Positions 41,340-52,604 of a DNA stretch of 64,000 bases are shown in pieces; position 1 is the first letter of the stretch; each line of letters starts with the position of its first letter. The translations under genes and the position numbers were made by a program. The stretch is from Emiliania huxleyi CCMP1516 (taxonomy: Eukaryota; Haptophyta; Isochrysidales; Noelaerhabdaceae). The stretch covers positions 230,112-294,111 of the forward strand of contig NW_005200881.1 of assembly GCF_000372725.1 (NCBI RefSeq), given 5' to 3'. Under the pieces are notes generated by a model. That model was not told where the DNA came from and made no database searches. It saw only the letters and a list, made by a program, of their open reading frames with translations.

Positions 41340-41807
41340 CTTAGGGGGACCCCTATAGCGTATAGGCTTAAAAGGGTGCCCTGGGGCGCCTGCGGCTTAA
41401 ACGGCTTAAAACTTGCCATGGCAAGTTTTAAGACATAAGAGCTGCTGGGCCGCCAATTCCTTAAACGGTCTTAAACGCTTAAAGGTGCGGGAGAGCTCCC
41501 GAGGTCGATGGTCCGGGAGGCTCCCGGTAGACACGGCCGGAGGCCGGGAAGCTGGCTACAGTCAGCTAGCACGCGTCCCCTATGCGAGTATGGCTCCTGC
41601 CAGTGCACCAGACTTACAGATGTGTCTTCAGTGGCGGGTTCGTGCCTAATAACGGCAGTATTGGAGAAACCGGCGCGGAACCCAGCGACGCATGTCGGTG
41701 AGGCCGATTTCTTAAACGGTCTTAAAAGAGGGACCCCCCGTGCCTGCAATCTCTTAAATGGCAAGTTAAGCCCCCAAACCTCCTCGTTTCTTAAAAGGTC
41801 CCCTAAG
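41340..41807. mobile_element. hAT-like MITE, 468 bp, 8-bp TSD
   Basis: A perfect 8-bp duplication, ccagaggt (41332-41339 and 41808-41815), flanks ends CTTAGGGGGACC and GGTCCCCTAAG. The interior is rich in cttaaacggtcttaaa-type words and contains a perfect 26-bp palindrome centred on ccatgg near 41418. No coding capacity. Ends and duplication are intact, so it is probably young. Confidence 0.85.
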
Positions 41808-42149
41808 CCAGAGGTAGGGATTCGCCCCCGTAACGTCTAACCGCCCGCCGCGCGAACTGACTCCTCATCACCTCACTACCAACATACATAGGTAGAAAGG
41901 TGAAGAACAGCCAGGCTCGGACTGGACACCAACGCGGTATGGGTGGACGCTAGACAGATGATGACGACACGCACGAGCGACACACAGACACAAAATACGC
42001 CCTCGGCGCCTAGAAAAGAATTCAGCGTGCCTCAACGAAGCACGACAGGGCGCGGACTGGCGCCGACTGGCACAAGAGAAGTCAATTTGATGTTGCACTG
42101 CTATCGCGGCGCCTTCGGGCCGTGGGCTGCCTTCTCTCGTCGTCGGGCG

Positions 42150-42941
42150 ATGCCCATGTCGCGCACTGTTCTCCTCTCTCTTCTCGCAATTCCCGCCTCT
42201 GCGTTACGCGACTCAGACGGGTCTGCACGTCCCTACCGCCTGCAGCGAGCGTCTCCCGTCACAAAAGCGCTACTAGCGGCCAACGTGGCCTCCTTCGCAG
42301 TCGTGCAGCGTCGGCAACGTCTCTTTCTCGCTCTGGCAAAGTCCAACGCGGCGCTCGCGCGTGGGCAGTACTATCGGCTGGCCAGCTCTTGCCTGCTCCA
42401 CGCCAACGCAGCGCACCTGTTTGTCAACTCGGCGTCGCTCCACAACATTGGTCCTGTTGTCGAGGCCCACTTTGGATCGACACGCTTCGCTGCCCTCTAC
42501 GCCGCCTCAGGTGTCTGCGGCAACGTGCTCTCCTGGTCGCTCGGCCGCGCACCGCTCTCTGTCGGCGCCAGCGGCGCCATCTTCGGCCTGCTTGGAGGCT
42601 GGGCCGTCTTTCTCGCCTCCAACCAGCGAGTGCTCGAGGCGCGAGGCGCGCGAAACATCGGCGAGTCGCTCAGCTCGCTCGCCACCACCTGCGCGCTCAA
42701 CGCCGCCCTCGGCCTCTCGCCCGGCTCGCGACTCGACAACTTTGGTCACGCGGGAGGAGCGCTCGGAGGGATTGCTTTTGGAGCGCTGTGTGGGCCACGC
42801 CTGCGCGAGGCGTGGGTGCCGCTGCGGGCTGGTGGCCCTGGGCTGGCACTCGTGGACCAGCCGCTTCTCCGTCTCCCGGGCCGGCAGCCGAGCGGGCGCC
42901 GTCGCGGCACATCGGTGGGACGGCAGCGGCGGCGCGCATGA
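42150..42941 (+). CDS. rhomboid-family intramembrane serine protease
   Basis: 263 residues from MPMSRTVLLSLLAIPASALR (42150), a signal peptide. The frame is open further upstream, but the signal decides the start. Rhomboid features: GQYYRLASSCLLHANAAHLF with the conserved H-A-x-x-x-H-L-F-x-N region, LSVGASGAIFGLLGGW with the catalytic Ser in GASG, and LDNFGHAGGALGGIAFG with the catalytic His. Six membrane helices can be drawn between residues 30 and 215. The C-terminus is Arg-rich and soluble. It cuts substrates within the membrane. The Ala-rich signal suggests entry to the secretory or plastid route. Homology is strongest to plastid/mitochondrial-type and bacterial GlpG-like members with a six-helix core. 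Confidence 0.88.
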   Translation: MPMSRTVLLSLLAIPASALRDSDGSARPYRLQRASPVTKALLAANVASFAVVQRRQRLFLALAKSNAALARGQYYRLASSCLLHANAAHLFVNSASLHNIGPVVEAHFGSTRFAALYAASGVCGNVLSWSLGRAPLSVGASGAIFGLLGGWAVFLASNQRVLEARGARNIGESLSSLATTCALNAALGLSPGSRLDNFGHAGGALGGIAFGALCGPRLREAWVPLRAGGPGLALVDQPLLRLPGRQPSGRRRGTSVGRQRRRA

Positions 42942-44298
42942 ACGACACGATCGGTTGTCGGGGGTGTGGTTCACCCATTTTAAAAGACACGAGATCATGC
43001 ACGAAATTTTTCACGCGCGACAACCGATGTAGTTTTGTTGTTGGCCGGCCGTGCGCGGTTTTCCCCTTGACCTTGTCTCACTTACCTCATTTTGCTCATT
43101 ATGATTAGGCCGGTCGCTCCCCCGTCTTTGGGCCCTGTTGAGTCGTTCCGGAAGTTGAAGTTGGCGCATCACAAAGAACCCAAATCCAACCCTGCCAACC
43201 GAGCAAGCCCATGTGGGACGCGAGGTCTTGCTCCACCTTCTCGGCGCTCGCGTCGCCCAACCTGAGAGCCTCATCCGCCATGCCGGGGCACATCTTGACC
43301 GGAGCCGGTCACATGTCCATCGTGCCCAAGACGGGGCACGGTCGACTCGACCGCGGCCGATGGCACCGGCCCAACGGCCGACCAAGATTTTACGCCTCCG
43401 AACGCCGGGCCGGTGAGGTGGCGGGTCGGGCGACACGGAAAATCGGTGGCTGACAACGACTTTTTGAGGCCATCGGTTTGAGGTCTGCAGACATTTTCTG
43501 GATGATCTCGCATTTCCCGAGGCGTAATCGCAGATCCAGACGGCCCAGCAGGTGGGCGCTGCAGGCGAGCCGCCTCACATCCTTCGCCCCCCCCGTCGCT
43601 CACGCTGCCTCTGAAGCACCGGACCACCCCCCCCGCGCCCAGGCGGCCTAGCTGCCGCGGGCTCCACCCACGCGGGCCACCATCAGCGCCGCCCGACGGC
43701 TCAGAACCTCTCTCTTTAGGTCCCACAAAGGCGGCGAGCGAGCGGCGAGGCAGATGAATCGAGCTCTGGACGCATGCCGCGAGAGCTGTGAGGGTCGCAG
43801 CTCGGCCTCCATCTTGCCCGGTAGTGGCGCGTCGGCTTGCCGGCTCACGGGGGTCACTGCCCCTAGGTGCCGCCTCACCTCGCCTCTATGCACCCTTCAC
43901 CCTCTAGCGCCTCACCCTGCCCGGTGCCGTGGTAGTGGCGATGTCAGCCATGCTGGACCGGCGGCAGCGAGGCCGACGGGCGTGGCTGCGGCGACAACGG
44001 CGGCTTGGCCCGTGACGGCGACGGCGCTGACGGCAGAGCAGCTGCGGCCGGCACGGGCGGGTGCGGCCGAGCAGCGCGGCGCTCACAGCAGGCGGCCGGC
44101 GTGGCGGCGGCGACGGCGCCGCACGAGGAAGCGGTGGCGCAGCCGCGCATGACAGGTCCGGCGCGTGTCGAGCAGCGAGGTGGCGCGCCGCGCTGCCGAC
44201 GCGCCCCCAGGCCGGAGGCGGCCGCCGCGTGCCGAGCCGCCGGCTGTTGGTGCTTACAGTCTGCGGCGGCGGCGCCGCCGCCGCCGTGGAGCGAGGCA

Positions 44299-44332
<34 letters not shown>

Positions 44333-46111
44333 GGGATGCGGCGGCTGCACGTTGTGCCTCGAGGCGTCGCTCGCGGCGCTGGTGCGGCGCGTGGTTGGCT
44401 GACGAGGTTGCGCGCGCACGGCGCTCGAGGGTGTAGTCACGTCCCTCGGCTCTCGCCACCGCTGTCGCCGCGCGCTCCGCGTTCGTTGTCGCCGGCGCTG
44501 CCCGCCTCGAGCCACTGCGGCCACTGCCGCGCGACGTTGCGCCGCGCCACGCTGGCCGTCGCTCTCTCGACGTTGTGGAGGAGGCTCTGTCCCACGTCGA
44601 GAGGAGGCGTTCCCGCGGTGATATTGACCCAGCTCTGTTGTCTCTAGGCTGCGTCGGCACGGGAGGCGCTGCGGGCGGGAAGGTGGAGCGGGCTGCGGAG
44701 CGGCAGATTAGTGGCAGTGGCGACGGGCGGGGCGGCAGCGAGCAGGGTGGCGAGTGAGACGTTGGAGAGGCGGGGCTGGGGAGGCTGGTGCCGGTGCCAC
44801 TACAGGCGGTGCAGGTGCGGTGTGCTACTGTAGTGCTCGCTCACCGGAGCGAGCGCGGCGCTCGGACCGTCCTGGCAAGGGCCGCTGACCAGGACGGTCG
44901 CCAGGAGTCGGCTTGCACCGCGAGAGCGGCGAGGCGGGGGGAGAGGCCTGGTGAGGGTGTCAGCGGTGGTGCGTGTGTTAGTTAGGGGGAGAGGCGCGGG
45001 CCGGGGGAGCGGGAGGGGGTGGGGGGGTGGAAAATTTCGATACCCTAAGGTGCCCTGGTGATCCTGGGTTAGTATCGTCTCTTCTGAGCCCGCTCTTGAT
45101 GGGTTGGAAGCGTTTTCATAGCGAATTCACGCCGATTTTGCCATACGGACGTCCCTGGCGCGCGCTCTTGAAGGCCTCATCCTGGGATGGTGCTCGCCAG
45201 CGTGAGTTCATACAGTGCTGCGAGCTGGCCTAAGGCCGGACCTTACGACGGTCCAGCGCTGGGCAGCGTGATGGCTCTTACTCGAGGCGCGACATGAGTG
45301 TACGAGGACCTCAACGTCTCGGTTTGGCGAACCAGCATGAGGAGAGGAGCCGCTGTAGCTCCTCCCTGCAGCTTGCGCGTCGCGGTTTGGCCGACGTCCC
45401 ATCCACCGCGCATACTGCGGCGGCTCTCCAGCTCAAGAAGGCTGCGCTCGACCACCACATCGCCCGAGTCAGTGGTCCGGACGCCCCGCTGAGCCTCGCG
45501 CCGCAGTGCAGCCAGTTTGCGCGGCCGTGATGCGCGAACCGAACCGGTGCGATGTTGTTCGGCACTCTAGATGGCCTGAACATGCTTGCGTTCAAGTCTT
45601 GAGGTCTGCGCTTAAACTTGAAAATTTAATAAAATCGGGTCCGACCGGCCTAATAAATTATGTCTTGTCAGAACTTGTCTCGGGAAAATACCGCGTGGCC
45701 CCGGTACTTTGGGGGGCGCCTTACTCAACTTTGACCGATCTAACGAACGCCTTCGCTAGAAGTAGAACCTAGATCGTTACGTATCGTTCTCGGTTGCTGC
45801 GCCACCTCCATGCCTCCACCAGGGTCTCGCCAAGCTCCAGCACGTCACCGCCCACGGGTCCTCCTTGCGTGGCGGGAAAGGCAGTCCGTGGGACGGTGGT
45901 CACCACGGGAAGCTCCACCAAAGGAGCCACAAGGCCGTTGTTCGGCGAGGCGGAAAAGACACAGCCGGCGCTGGCGCTATCTGCGCTCGATCGCCGCTTT
46001 GGCGGAGGCTCGTCGCTCGCCGGGTCTCGCGCGTGGCCGCTAGCCCCCCAGCTGCTTGCCTCGTCCACGGCTCCCGCCTGCGCACCAGTCGAATCGGGAG
46101 AATTGCGCTGC
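42942..46111. other. 3.2 kb without a supported gene; low complexity
   Basis: 42942-43640 is unique sequence with no domain. 43640-44990 is dominated by gcggcg/ccgccg trinucleotide-rich DNA (for example 44297-44345), which opens long Ala/Arg frames on both strands that I regard as shadows. 45040-46110 is more balanced, with aatttaataaaatcggg and cctaataaattatg A/T words at 45625-45665. No RNA gene or element ends recognised. Confidence 0.45.
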
Positions 46112-49100
46112 TCACCCTTTTCCGCCTCGCTCGCTGCCTCGCTCGAGCGTCTGCCATCGCTGCCGGCACTCCTCCGCGGAGCGCCGTGGGATGGTGGAAG
46201 CAATCAGCTCCCACAGCCGCTCCTCCCCGAACCCGTCGGCGGCCATGGCTTCGCGGAACCTGGGCACAAGTCTGCGCAAGCGCTCGTCGCCCACGAGCTT
46301 GCGCAAGCGCTCATCATCGCCCGGGCCAGCCTCCCATGACAGCGACGGCGGCGGCCCCTTTGCGCCCACGACTGGTGGCGGCGGCGTGCGCCGGACCGTC
46401 TCCCAGTCCCTCGTCTCGCGCGGCTCGCCCACCGGCCGGTGCCCCTCTGTGAAATCGAACCGGATTTCCTGCCCTGCCGCGATCGGCTCGGAGGCGACGA
46501 GCCACATCCCGCCGTGCCGTTTGTCGATCCGCGCATTCGGCCTCGAGCTGTGGTTGGCATAGACCGCGCAGCTCCCCGGCACGTAAAAAGGGCCGATGTT
46601 CTCCGAGAGCCCGTCGATGACGACTGGCTCATCGCTCACCTCGAGGACGTAGTCTCCTCGCTGCTGCAGCGACTTGGGGATCCTCGCTCCCCGGTACTCG
46701 CAGATTGCCGCATCCCGCGGGATTGGCTTGCGGGCGAACAGACCCAGCTGCTTGGCTCCGTTCGGCCGGTCGAGGACCCCCTCGGTCACAAAGGCGTACG
46801 GTCCATCGGCGACCTGCAGCTTGCGGATCAGGGTCTTGTCGTGGATGTCCTGCTCGTCCTCCCAGGACCGCTCTTCAACCGAATAGCCATCCCAATGCAC
46901 GAGGTACTGCCGAGCACCAACTCGCACCCGCTGAGCCACAAGATGGCTGACACGCCGAGCGACGGGAGATGCAACCTCCTTGGCCCCATGGTGCGCCTCC
47001 GACTCGCCCCGCGGCAGGTGCAATGAGGAGCGATTCGAGTCCGCCACGGGCTCGCTGGACGTCGACGGGTTGACGCCCGACGACTGAGCAACGCGGAGCC
47101 TCCCGGAGCTTAACGGTACCCACTCGTCCAACATCGAGTCACTCCCCTGATAGTGGACCAGGAGCTCCGCGCGGCGCGAGGTGCCCACCCCGCCTCGGGC
47201 GTCCAACGCCCTGGTCGCCATCCACTGGCGGACACGCAGGCAGTAGCAATCCAGCCGGCTGCCCGCCGCCCAGCCTGCCCTCAGCGCGAGCTCTGCGTTC
47301 GCCGCGAGCTCCGCCTCTGACGGCGCCTTGGCGTGCCCTGCCGTTGCCGCCACCGGCTCCGCCACTGGCCCCTCCGGCGCCGCGCTGAATCGCTTCTTGA
47401 GGACGGCCTCTCGCCCCTCCACCCTGTGCCGCACGCGGAATCGGCCGCTGCCGCCGGGGTCCAAGCCCATGCCGCAACCCGTGCTGTTTGAGAGGCGCGG
47501 TCTCAGGCCTGGCGTCTCCTCACTCGCGCCCGGCCCCTCCGCCACCTCCAGCGCTGCTGCCGGAAGCTCCATCGACGCCAGAGCCTCCCCAACCGCCCGC
47601 GCGTAGGCCGTCGCCGCCTCCACCGCAGTGTCGAAGGTGCCGAGGACGATCCGCCTCCCGTCCACCGTGTGCCGCGCCAGGAAGCGGCCAGGGTATTGCT
47701 CCCACACGCCTCTGTATCCGGTGTTGCTGCTGCTGGAGAGGTGCAAGCGCACGCCATCCTCCACCGCCACCAGAGCCTCTTGGACGGGGCCGGCGCGCGC
47801 GCCGGCGCCCACGCCGCAAGCCGCGCAGTACCACTCGCCTTCCGGAGCGAGCGTCCCCGGCGGCAGCTCGAAGTCGCCATCGCAGCCGTCGCACACGATC
47901 GCGGTCACAATCTCGTCGGGGCGGAGCAATGCCGCCGAATCCAACCTCGTCTCCATCGGCTCCGCCGCCACTAGTAGCTCCTGGTCCTGCGGATGCTGCT
48001 CTGGCTCATTCTGGTCGAGCACAACATAGGCCGAGTGCTGCAGGCGCACCGGCTCATATGCAGCTCCATCCTCGCCGGTTGCATGCAGGAATCGAATCTG
48101 CGCGTGGTCGTGGCGTCGGCTGATGATCAGCCCCTCCCAACCGCGCCCCCCTTGCTCGCTGCACGCGTACTGAGGGTAGACCGTAGCGGGAACGAGGACG
48201 CGCTGACCGATGGCGCCCCCTGCATCCGCCGTCTCTGCCCGAGGCCGGTACTCCCCGGCCGCCTCTGCCGAGTCAAAGCAGCCCAAGGGGACCTTCTTAC
48301 CGTCTACCGACTGCATCGCCCGGAAGCGGCCAGAGGACAGCCACACGCCCAAGTAGCCGCTGCCGCTGCTGCTGGAGACGTGCAAGCGCAAGCCCTCCGC
48401 CTCCGCCACCGCCGACGGAGCCGCCTCCTCTGTCCCTGCCTTCTGCCGCTTTTGCTGCGGCGCCTCCGTCAACACCATCGCAGCCGCCGGCGCCTCGCCG
48501 ACCGCCTGGACCCCTTCGCCTACGTGCCGAGCGTAGGCCACCGCCGCCTCCACCGCCGTGGCAAAGGTGCCCAAGTAGACCGTTTTCCTTGCTCTTTCGT
48601 GCCTCGCTTGGAACTTGCCAGAGGCCTGGAGGAACACGCCCGTGTAGCCGGTGCTGTTGCTGCTCGACAGGCGCAGCTTCAGCCCCTCCGCCTCCGTCAC
48701 CACTTTCGGAGCCGCCTCCTCCGCCGCTGCCACTTGCCGCTTCTGCTGCGGCTCCTCCGGCTGCACGTCGCCGCGTGGCTGTCTCTGTCTCGTGGCTGAC
48801 GAGGCGAGCGGCCGCTCGCCTCCGCTGGTCGCTGCTTTCGCCTCTAGGCTTAGCCAACTCAAGTAGCCGAGCGTCTCCTCTCGACCGAGGTGATAGTGCC
48901 ACTGGTCGCCATCGTCGTACTTGACGCAGTGCTGCCCGTCTGCAAGCGAGTAGCCCTTGACTGTGCCGTCGAACCACCTGTCCTCTCCGGCCCAAAATAG
49001 GCTGACCCGCTGCCCGACTGCCTCTTTACCGTACTGCTTGGCGCAGGCGAGCCTCGCCCTGGTCTCAGCGTCGATGCTCTTGCGGCCGCTCGTACGCCGA

Positions 49101-49327
49101 GGCGCTTTCGAGTCGGAATCCAAGAAGGGGGGAACTGCCGCCTTCACCGATGCCGGCTCCTCCGCCTCAATGCGCACCGTGGCTTGCGCGTGCTGCTCAG
49201 TCAGGAGGCTGCTGACGGCCCCTGCAGTGCATGCCGGCGCGACATCAGCCCGTGGATGGACAGCGCTCTCCGGGATCTCTGATGAAGCAGCAGCGCCTCC
49301 CGCGCGAGCGCTCCCCTCCGCCAGCAT
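46112..49327 (-). CDS. multidomain chromatin regulator: Tudor-AP2-PHD-like-AP2-chromo-SET-SANT
   Basis: Single exon, 1071 residues. Domains in order: Tudor/agenet-like 104-148 (GQRVSLFWAGEDRWFDGTV); AP2/ERF 218-270 (STGYTGVFLQASGKFQARH, YLGTFATAVEAAVAYA); AP2-like 318-360; a second Tudor/BAH-like unit about 373-440; a half PHD finger 479-504 (CDGCDGDFELPPG, EWYCAAC); AP2/ERF 531-582 (NTGYRGVWEQYPGRFLARH, VLGTFDTAVEAATAYAR); a degenerate AP2 613-647; Tudor-knot about 690-746 (HYQGSDSMLDEWVPL); chromodomain 800-836 (QYLVHWDGYSVEERSWED); SET 855-960 (GLFARKPIPRDAAICEYRG, YANHSSRPNARI, AGQEIRFDF); SANT/Myb-like about 1012-1063 (PRRSAEECRQRWQTLE). SET has the NHSxxPN cofactor pocket and FDF end but no pre- or post-SET cysteines. 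Predicted to bind DNA through AP2 domains, read histone marks and methylate lysine. Domain calls are by eye; the combination is, to my knowledge, not a standard family. Confidence 0.85.
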   Translation of the reverse strand: MLAEGSARAGGAAASSEIPESAVHPRADVAPACTAGAVSSLLTEQHAQATVRIEAEEPASVKAAVPPFLDSDSKAPRRTSGRKSIDAETRARLACAKQYGKEAVGQRVSLFWAGEDRWFDGTVKGYSLADGQHCVKYDDGDQWHYHLGREETLGYLSWLSLEAKAATSGGERPLASSATRQRQPRGDVQPEEPQQKRQVAAAEEAAPKVVTEAEGLKLRLSSSNSTGYTGVFLQASGKFQARHERARKTVYLGTFATAVEAAVAYARHVGEGVQAVGEAPAAAMVLTEAPQQKRQKAGTEEAAPSAVAEAEGLRLHVSSSSGSGYLGVWLSSGRFRAMQSVDGKKVPLGCFDSAEAAGEYRPRAETADAGGAIGQRVLVPATVYPQYACSEQGGRGWEGLIISRRHDHAQIRFLHATGEDGAAYEPVRLQHSAYVVLDQNEPEQHPQDQELLVAAEPMETRLDSAALLRPDEIVTAIVCDGCDGDFELPPGTLAPEGEWYCAACGVGAGARAGPVQEALVAVEDGVRLHLSSSSNTGYRGVWEQYPGRFLARHTVDGRRIVLGTFDTAVEAATAYARAVGEALASMELPAAALEVAEGPGASEETPGLRPRLSNSTGCGMGLDPGGSGRFRVRHRVEGREAVLKKRFSAAPEGPVAEPVAATAGHAKAPSEAELAANAELALRAGWAAGSRLDCYCLRVRQWMATRALDARGGVGTSRRAELLVHYQGSDSMLDEWVPLSSGRLRVAQSSGVNPSTSSEPVADSNRSSLHLPRGESEAHHGAKEVASPVARRVSHLVAQRVRVGARQYLVHWDGYSVEERSWEDEQDIHDKTLIRKLQVADGPYAFVTEGVLDRPNGAKQLGLFARKPIPRDAAICEYRGARIPKSLQQRGDYVLEVSDEPVVIDGLSENIGPFYVPGSCAVYANHSSRPNARIDKRHGGMWLVASEPIAAGQEIRFDFTEGHRPVGEPRETRDWETVRRTPPPPVVGAKGPPPSLSWEAGPGDDERLRKLVGDERLRRLVPRFREAMAADGFGEERLWELIASTIPRRSAEECRQRWQTLERGSERGGKG

Positions 49328-50275
49328 CGAGAGTCGGTCCCAACTCTTGTTGACGGGGGCGATACGATTCTTGTATGGGGTCCGATTGGAAGAAAAATGC
49401 GTTTTCCGCGCTTGTCTTTCGTACTGGGTCCGGGCTCCAGCCGTCTAGGGGGGCTGCAGTTCGCAAATTCGCGAAAAATCGTTCCTTTCGGGGCGGTGCC
49501 GGCCCCCTACCTACCGACCAATGTGTGAACCCGGGACGGGCGGGCAGCCTCGTGGGCTGGCACGGCCTGGCACGGCCTGTTTATAGCCGTGCTTCTCCGC
49601 TGGACGCCATCGCGCGCGAACAACGATGGTCGATGGTTCGTCGATGCTGGATTCGGGACACGGACTTGTGGGGTAACGGCATTTGTGGCAACACAGTTTC
49701 GCGTGCGATTACTGACGTACTTACGCGTCCCCATCAACGGTGTCGCGCAGAAGCGCGTTCCCTGTACACGGCGCGCTGCGCTCTGGCTGCGCTCTCACAC
49801 TGCTCTCACTTATATCGATCTATAGTGCCAACCGGCGAGCGAGCAGGGCGTGGGCGCGTGGGGCGCTGCCCCTCACTCATGCCCGCTCGGCCACCTCCGC
49901 GCGGACCTTCTCGTACGAGCTCCACGTCGCGCGCCGCCACCGTCCCCTTCAGCTCCGCCACCTGGTCGAGCGGCGAGCCCGGAGCCTGACGCTGAGCGGT
50001 CAGCCGACCGGCGGCGCGCGCGGCGGCGTGCCGGTCGAGCCCCGGCGCCTATGGATGGGGAAGGTTCCCCCCTACCCGGGTGAGGTGAAACGTCTAAAGG
50101 ACGAAGAAGAGTAGAAGAGTAGTAGAAGACCCGAATCCGCACGGCGGGAGAAAAACACGCGGCAGCCTCCCTCCCTATACCTACCCAGTGGATCCGTGGC
50201 GCCTCAAACAAACCCCGCCCGACCTGCAGAAAGCGCCCGAGAAAAATTTTTTTTCGTGCACCAGCGCCGACGCCG
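49328..50275. other. divergent intergenic region
   Basis: Separates the SET protein (minus) from the next plus gene. No domain in open frames. Small inverted and direct words (cacggcctgg, twice, 49558-49580). Both promoters lie here. Confidence 0.45.
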
Positions 50276-51551
50276 TTGCTACCGATGACGGAGGCACTCT
50301 CCGAGTACGAACTGGCCCGCCTCGAGACCATCCGCAAAAACCAGCTCGCGTTCGAGAGCATGGGCCTCGGCGATGCAGTCGCCGGCCTGCGTGCCGCCGC
50401 CTCCAGGCCCAAGCTGCCCAAGGCGCGAAGCAAGAGGCCGGCTGCCGACCCATCCGCACGCCGCAGCTCTCGCCGCCTGTCTGGCGAGGCCGCTGCCAAC
50501 GGGGGACTCGTCGACTCGGATGGCGAGAAGGACCATCCCGCGTACCGCGATCCGAACGACGTCTCGGCCATGACGGCGCCAGAGCTCAAGGCCTGGTGCG
50601 ACGCGCTTCGTGCGGATGTGCTCCGCATGGCGTGGGTGGAGCGGTTGGGCGAGGAGGAGATGCGGCGGCTGGACGGCGCACAGGAGTGGCTCGCGCCATT
50701 TGTGATCTTCACTGCGCGCTTCGGCGGCAAGGGCGAGTCGTCCCTCTCGCGCCAGAACCTCAAGTCCGTGCTGAAGCAGGTCTTCTGCCTCGTCTCCGGC
50801 GCTGGCGTGACGACGGAGAAGCGAGGCGGCGCCTTCGGCAAGGGGCGGCCGATCGGACTCGGCATCCAGGCGGAGCAGGTGGACGCGCTGCGGGCCGAGG
50901 CGCAAGTGTGGATGCCTCAAAAGCGCGCGCCGGAGGTGACATGCGGACCCTCTCGCCGCCCCCTCGCCGCCCCCTTGCCACCCCCTCGCCGCCCCCTCGC
51001 CACCCAAGAGCGGGCCTCCTCGCCTCGCCCAGGACCTGGTCGGTCGGACCGTCGGCGGAGAGAGGATCGTCAAGCAGCCAGATCGCGGCCCCTTCGACAC
51101 GTCCAACGGCTGGCTGCTCAACCACCCGCTCATGAAGATCCGGCTCTACTGCGAGCACCTGGACGAGCTCAAGGAGATGGGGCACGAAGCGACGATGCGG
51201 CGGCTGACGGGAGACGGCGCGTGGCAAGCGGCGGGCGGTGACGGCGCGGCGAGGGGGGGCGAGAGCGGTGGCGGTGGCGGTGGCGGTGGCGGCGAGGAGA
51301 ACGAGGAGGAGGACGAGGAGGACGCGCCGCTCGCCAAGCGGCGAAAGCCGGCTGCGGCGGCGGCGGCACGCGCCGGGACCTTCTCCGAGGGTCAGCGCGT
51401 CGAGATGCTGTGCGGCGGGAGGTGGGAGCCGGCGAGCATCGCGGACGTGAATGAGGACGGCACGTACGATGTCGCGCTGGCGGCGGGAGCAGCAGACGCG
51501 GGGAAGATGTTTAGCGAGGTTGAGGCGGCGCAGATCCGGCTGCGGGCATGA
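50276..51551 (+). CDS. nuclear-like protein with C-terminal Tudor/agenet-like domain
   Basis: Two exons, 50276-50935 and 51033-51551, with a 97-bp GT-AG intron, give 392 residues (the start could also be the next Met, at 50285). The N-terminus SEYELARLETIRKNQLAFES is the short helical motif found at the start of many nuclear and WDR76-type proteins. A basic patch (KARSKRPAADPSARRSSRRL) looks like a nuclear signal. The middle, conserved-looking region runs LAPFVIFTARFGGKGESSLS, SVLKQVFCLVSGAG, then across the splice VGRTVGGERIVKQPDRGPFD and LLNHPLMKIRLYCEHLDEL. An acidic Glu/Gly run precedes a final Tudor/agenet-like fold: FSEGQRVEMLCGGRWEPASI, DGTYDVAL. No catalytic motif. Chromatin binding is inferred from the basic patch and Tudor-like end; the middle part is not recognised. 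Confidence 0.7.
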
Positions 51552-51789
51552 TTTGGCGCGCTTGGTGTGGGTCCGTGGTCTCCTGCATCACCGCGCACTC
51601 GCCGGTGCGGGCGACTTGGAGCAGCTGTGCGTAAACGGAAACACAAGTTTTGCGTTTGGTTATGACCAAAAGCGCACAATTTCTTTTTCTTGTGGAGCCG
51701 GCCCCTGTGCTCACTTCCAGCACCCTTCCGCCATTGGTCGCGTGATCGAGGCCCGTCTGCCAGCCAGTCTGCCCGCCACAAAACGAACG

Positions 51790-52374
51790 ATGCCGTGGCG
51801 AGCCTTCGATGGAAACCTCACCGTGAACGAGGACGCGGAAAGCATGACGACCTCGCTGAAGCGGACACTGTACAAGGGGTTCGACGCAGCGCTCGGCGAG
51901 GAACTCACCGCCGGAAGGCACGAGTGGGTGGTCAAGGCTCCAAACTGGAGCCCGAACAATTACGTCGGCGTCGCTGCGGATGCGTGCGACAAGCGAACTT
52001 ATCCTAGCGACACCTCTGCCTGGGCCTTGCACCTCTGCGACGGCACCCTGTGCTCGGGCGTCGCGCACAACGTCACCCGCGGGATGGGCTACACGCGGAT
52101 GGACGGCTCTCGGGGGTTCCTGAGCACCGGCTCGGCTGCGATGGCGGCTGCGCGCAGCAACGGGGCCAAAAACCCGCTGTGGGACGGCGACCGCGTCAAG
52201 AGAGGCACGCCAGTGCGTGTCATTCTCGACATGGAGGCACGCACGCTGTCCTTTGCGATTGGCGATGCCGAGCCACAGCTCGCCTACACCGACCTGCCGG
52301 CGAGCGTGTGCCCGTACGTGGCATCCGGCGACATCGGTGAGAGATCTCTTATGGAGACATGGGCACCGCAGTAG
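51790..52374 (+). CDS. SPRY-domain protein
   Basis: 194 residues from MPWRAFDGNLTVNEDAESMT (51790); the frame is open upstream but not protein-like. The whole protein is one SPRY/B30.2-type beta sandwich: ELTAGRHEWVVKAPNWSPNN, YVGVAAD, SAWALHLCDGTLCSG, GDRVKRGTPVRVILDMEART and LSFAIGDAEPQLAYTDLPAS, in the usual order. SPRY domains bind protein partners; no RING, B-box or other module is attached, so its role cannot be narrowed. It starts 239 bp after the preceding plus gene stops. Confidence 0.8.
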   Translation: MPWRAFDGNLTVNEDAESMTTSLKRTLYKGFDAALGEELTAGRHEWVVKAPNWSPNNYVGVAADACDKRTYPSDTSAWALHLCDGTLCSGVAHNVTRGMGYTRMDGSRGFLSTGSAAMAAARSNGAKNPLWDGDRVKRGTPVRVILDMEARTLSFAIGDAEPQLAYTDLPASVCPYVASGDIGERSLMETWAPQ

Positions 52375-52604
52375 AGAGAGCGCGCGCCTCGTACAGAGTA
52401 AAAGGCGGTGGCGCATCTGTGGCTGTGTCAGCCCAAGCCCCTCAACACTCTCAGGTTCATGATAGTCAGCACGCGGCGGGCGCTGCGCAGGGTCACGCAC
52501 TGCGGTACGTTGAGCGTTGAGACTAACTCTATACTGTCTCAGTCTACGAGGGCGCTAAGTTTGTGTGGCACGCCCCGCACCGTCCCGAGCTGTGCCGCGT
52601 TTTT

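Noticed and set aside
43904-44660. Ala/Arg-rich ORFs on both strands around the GGC-repeat block
   Set aside because: Both strands are open because of ggc/gcc trinucleotides; no conserved motif or splice support.
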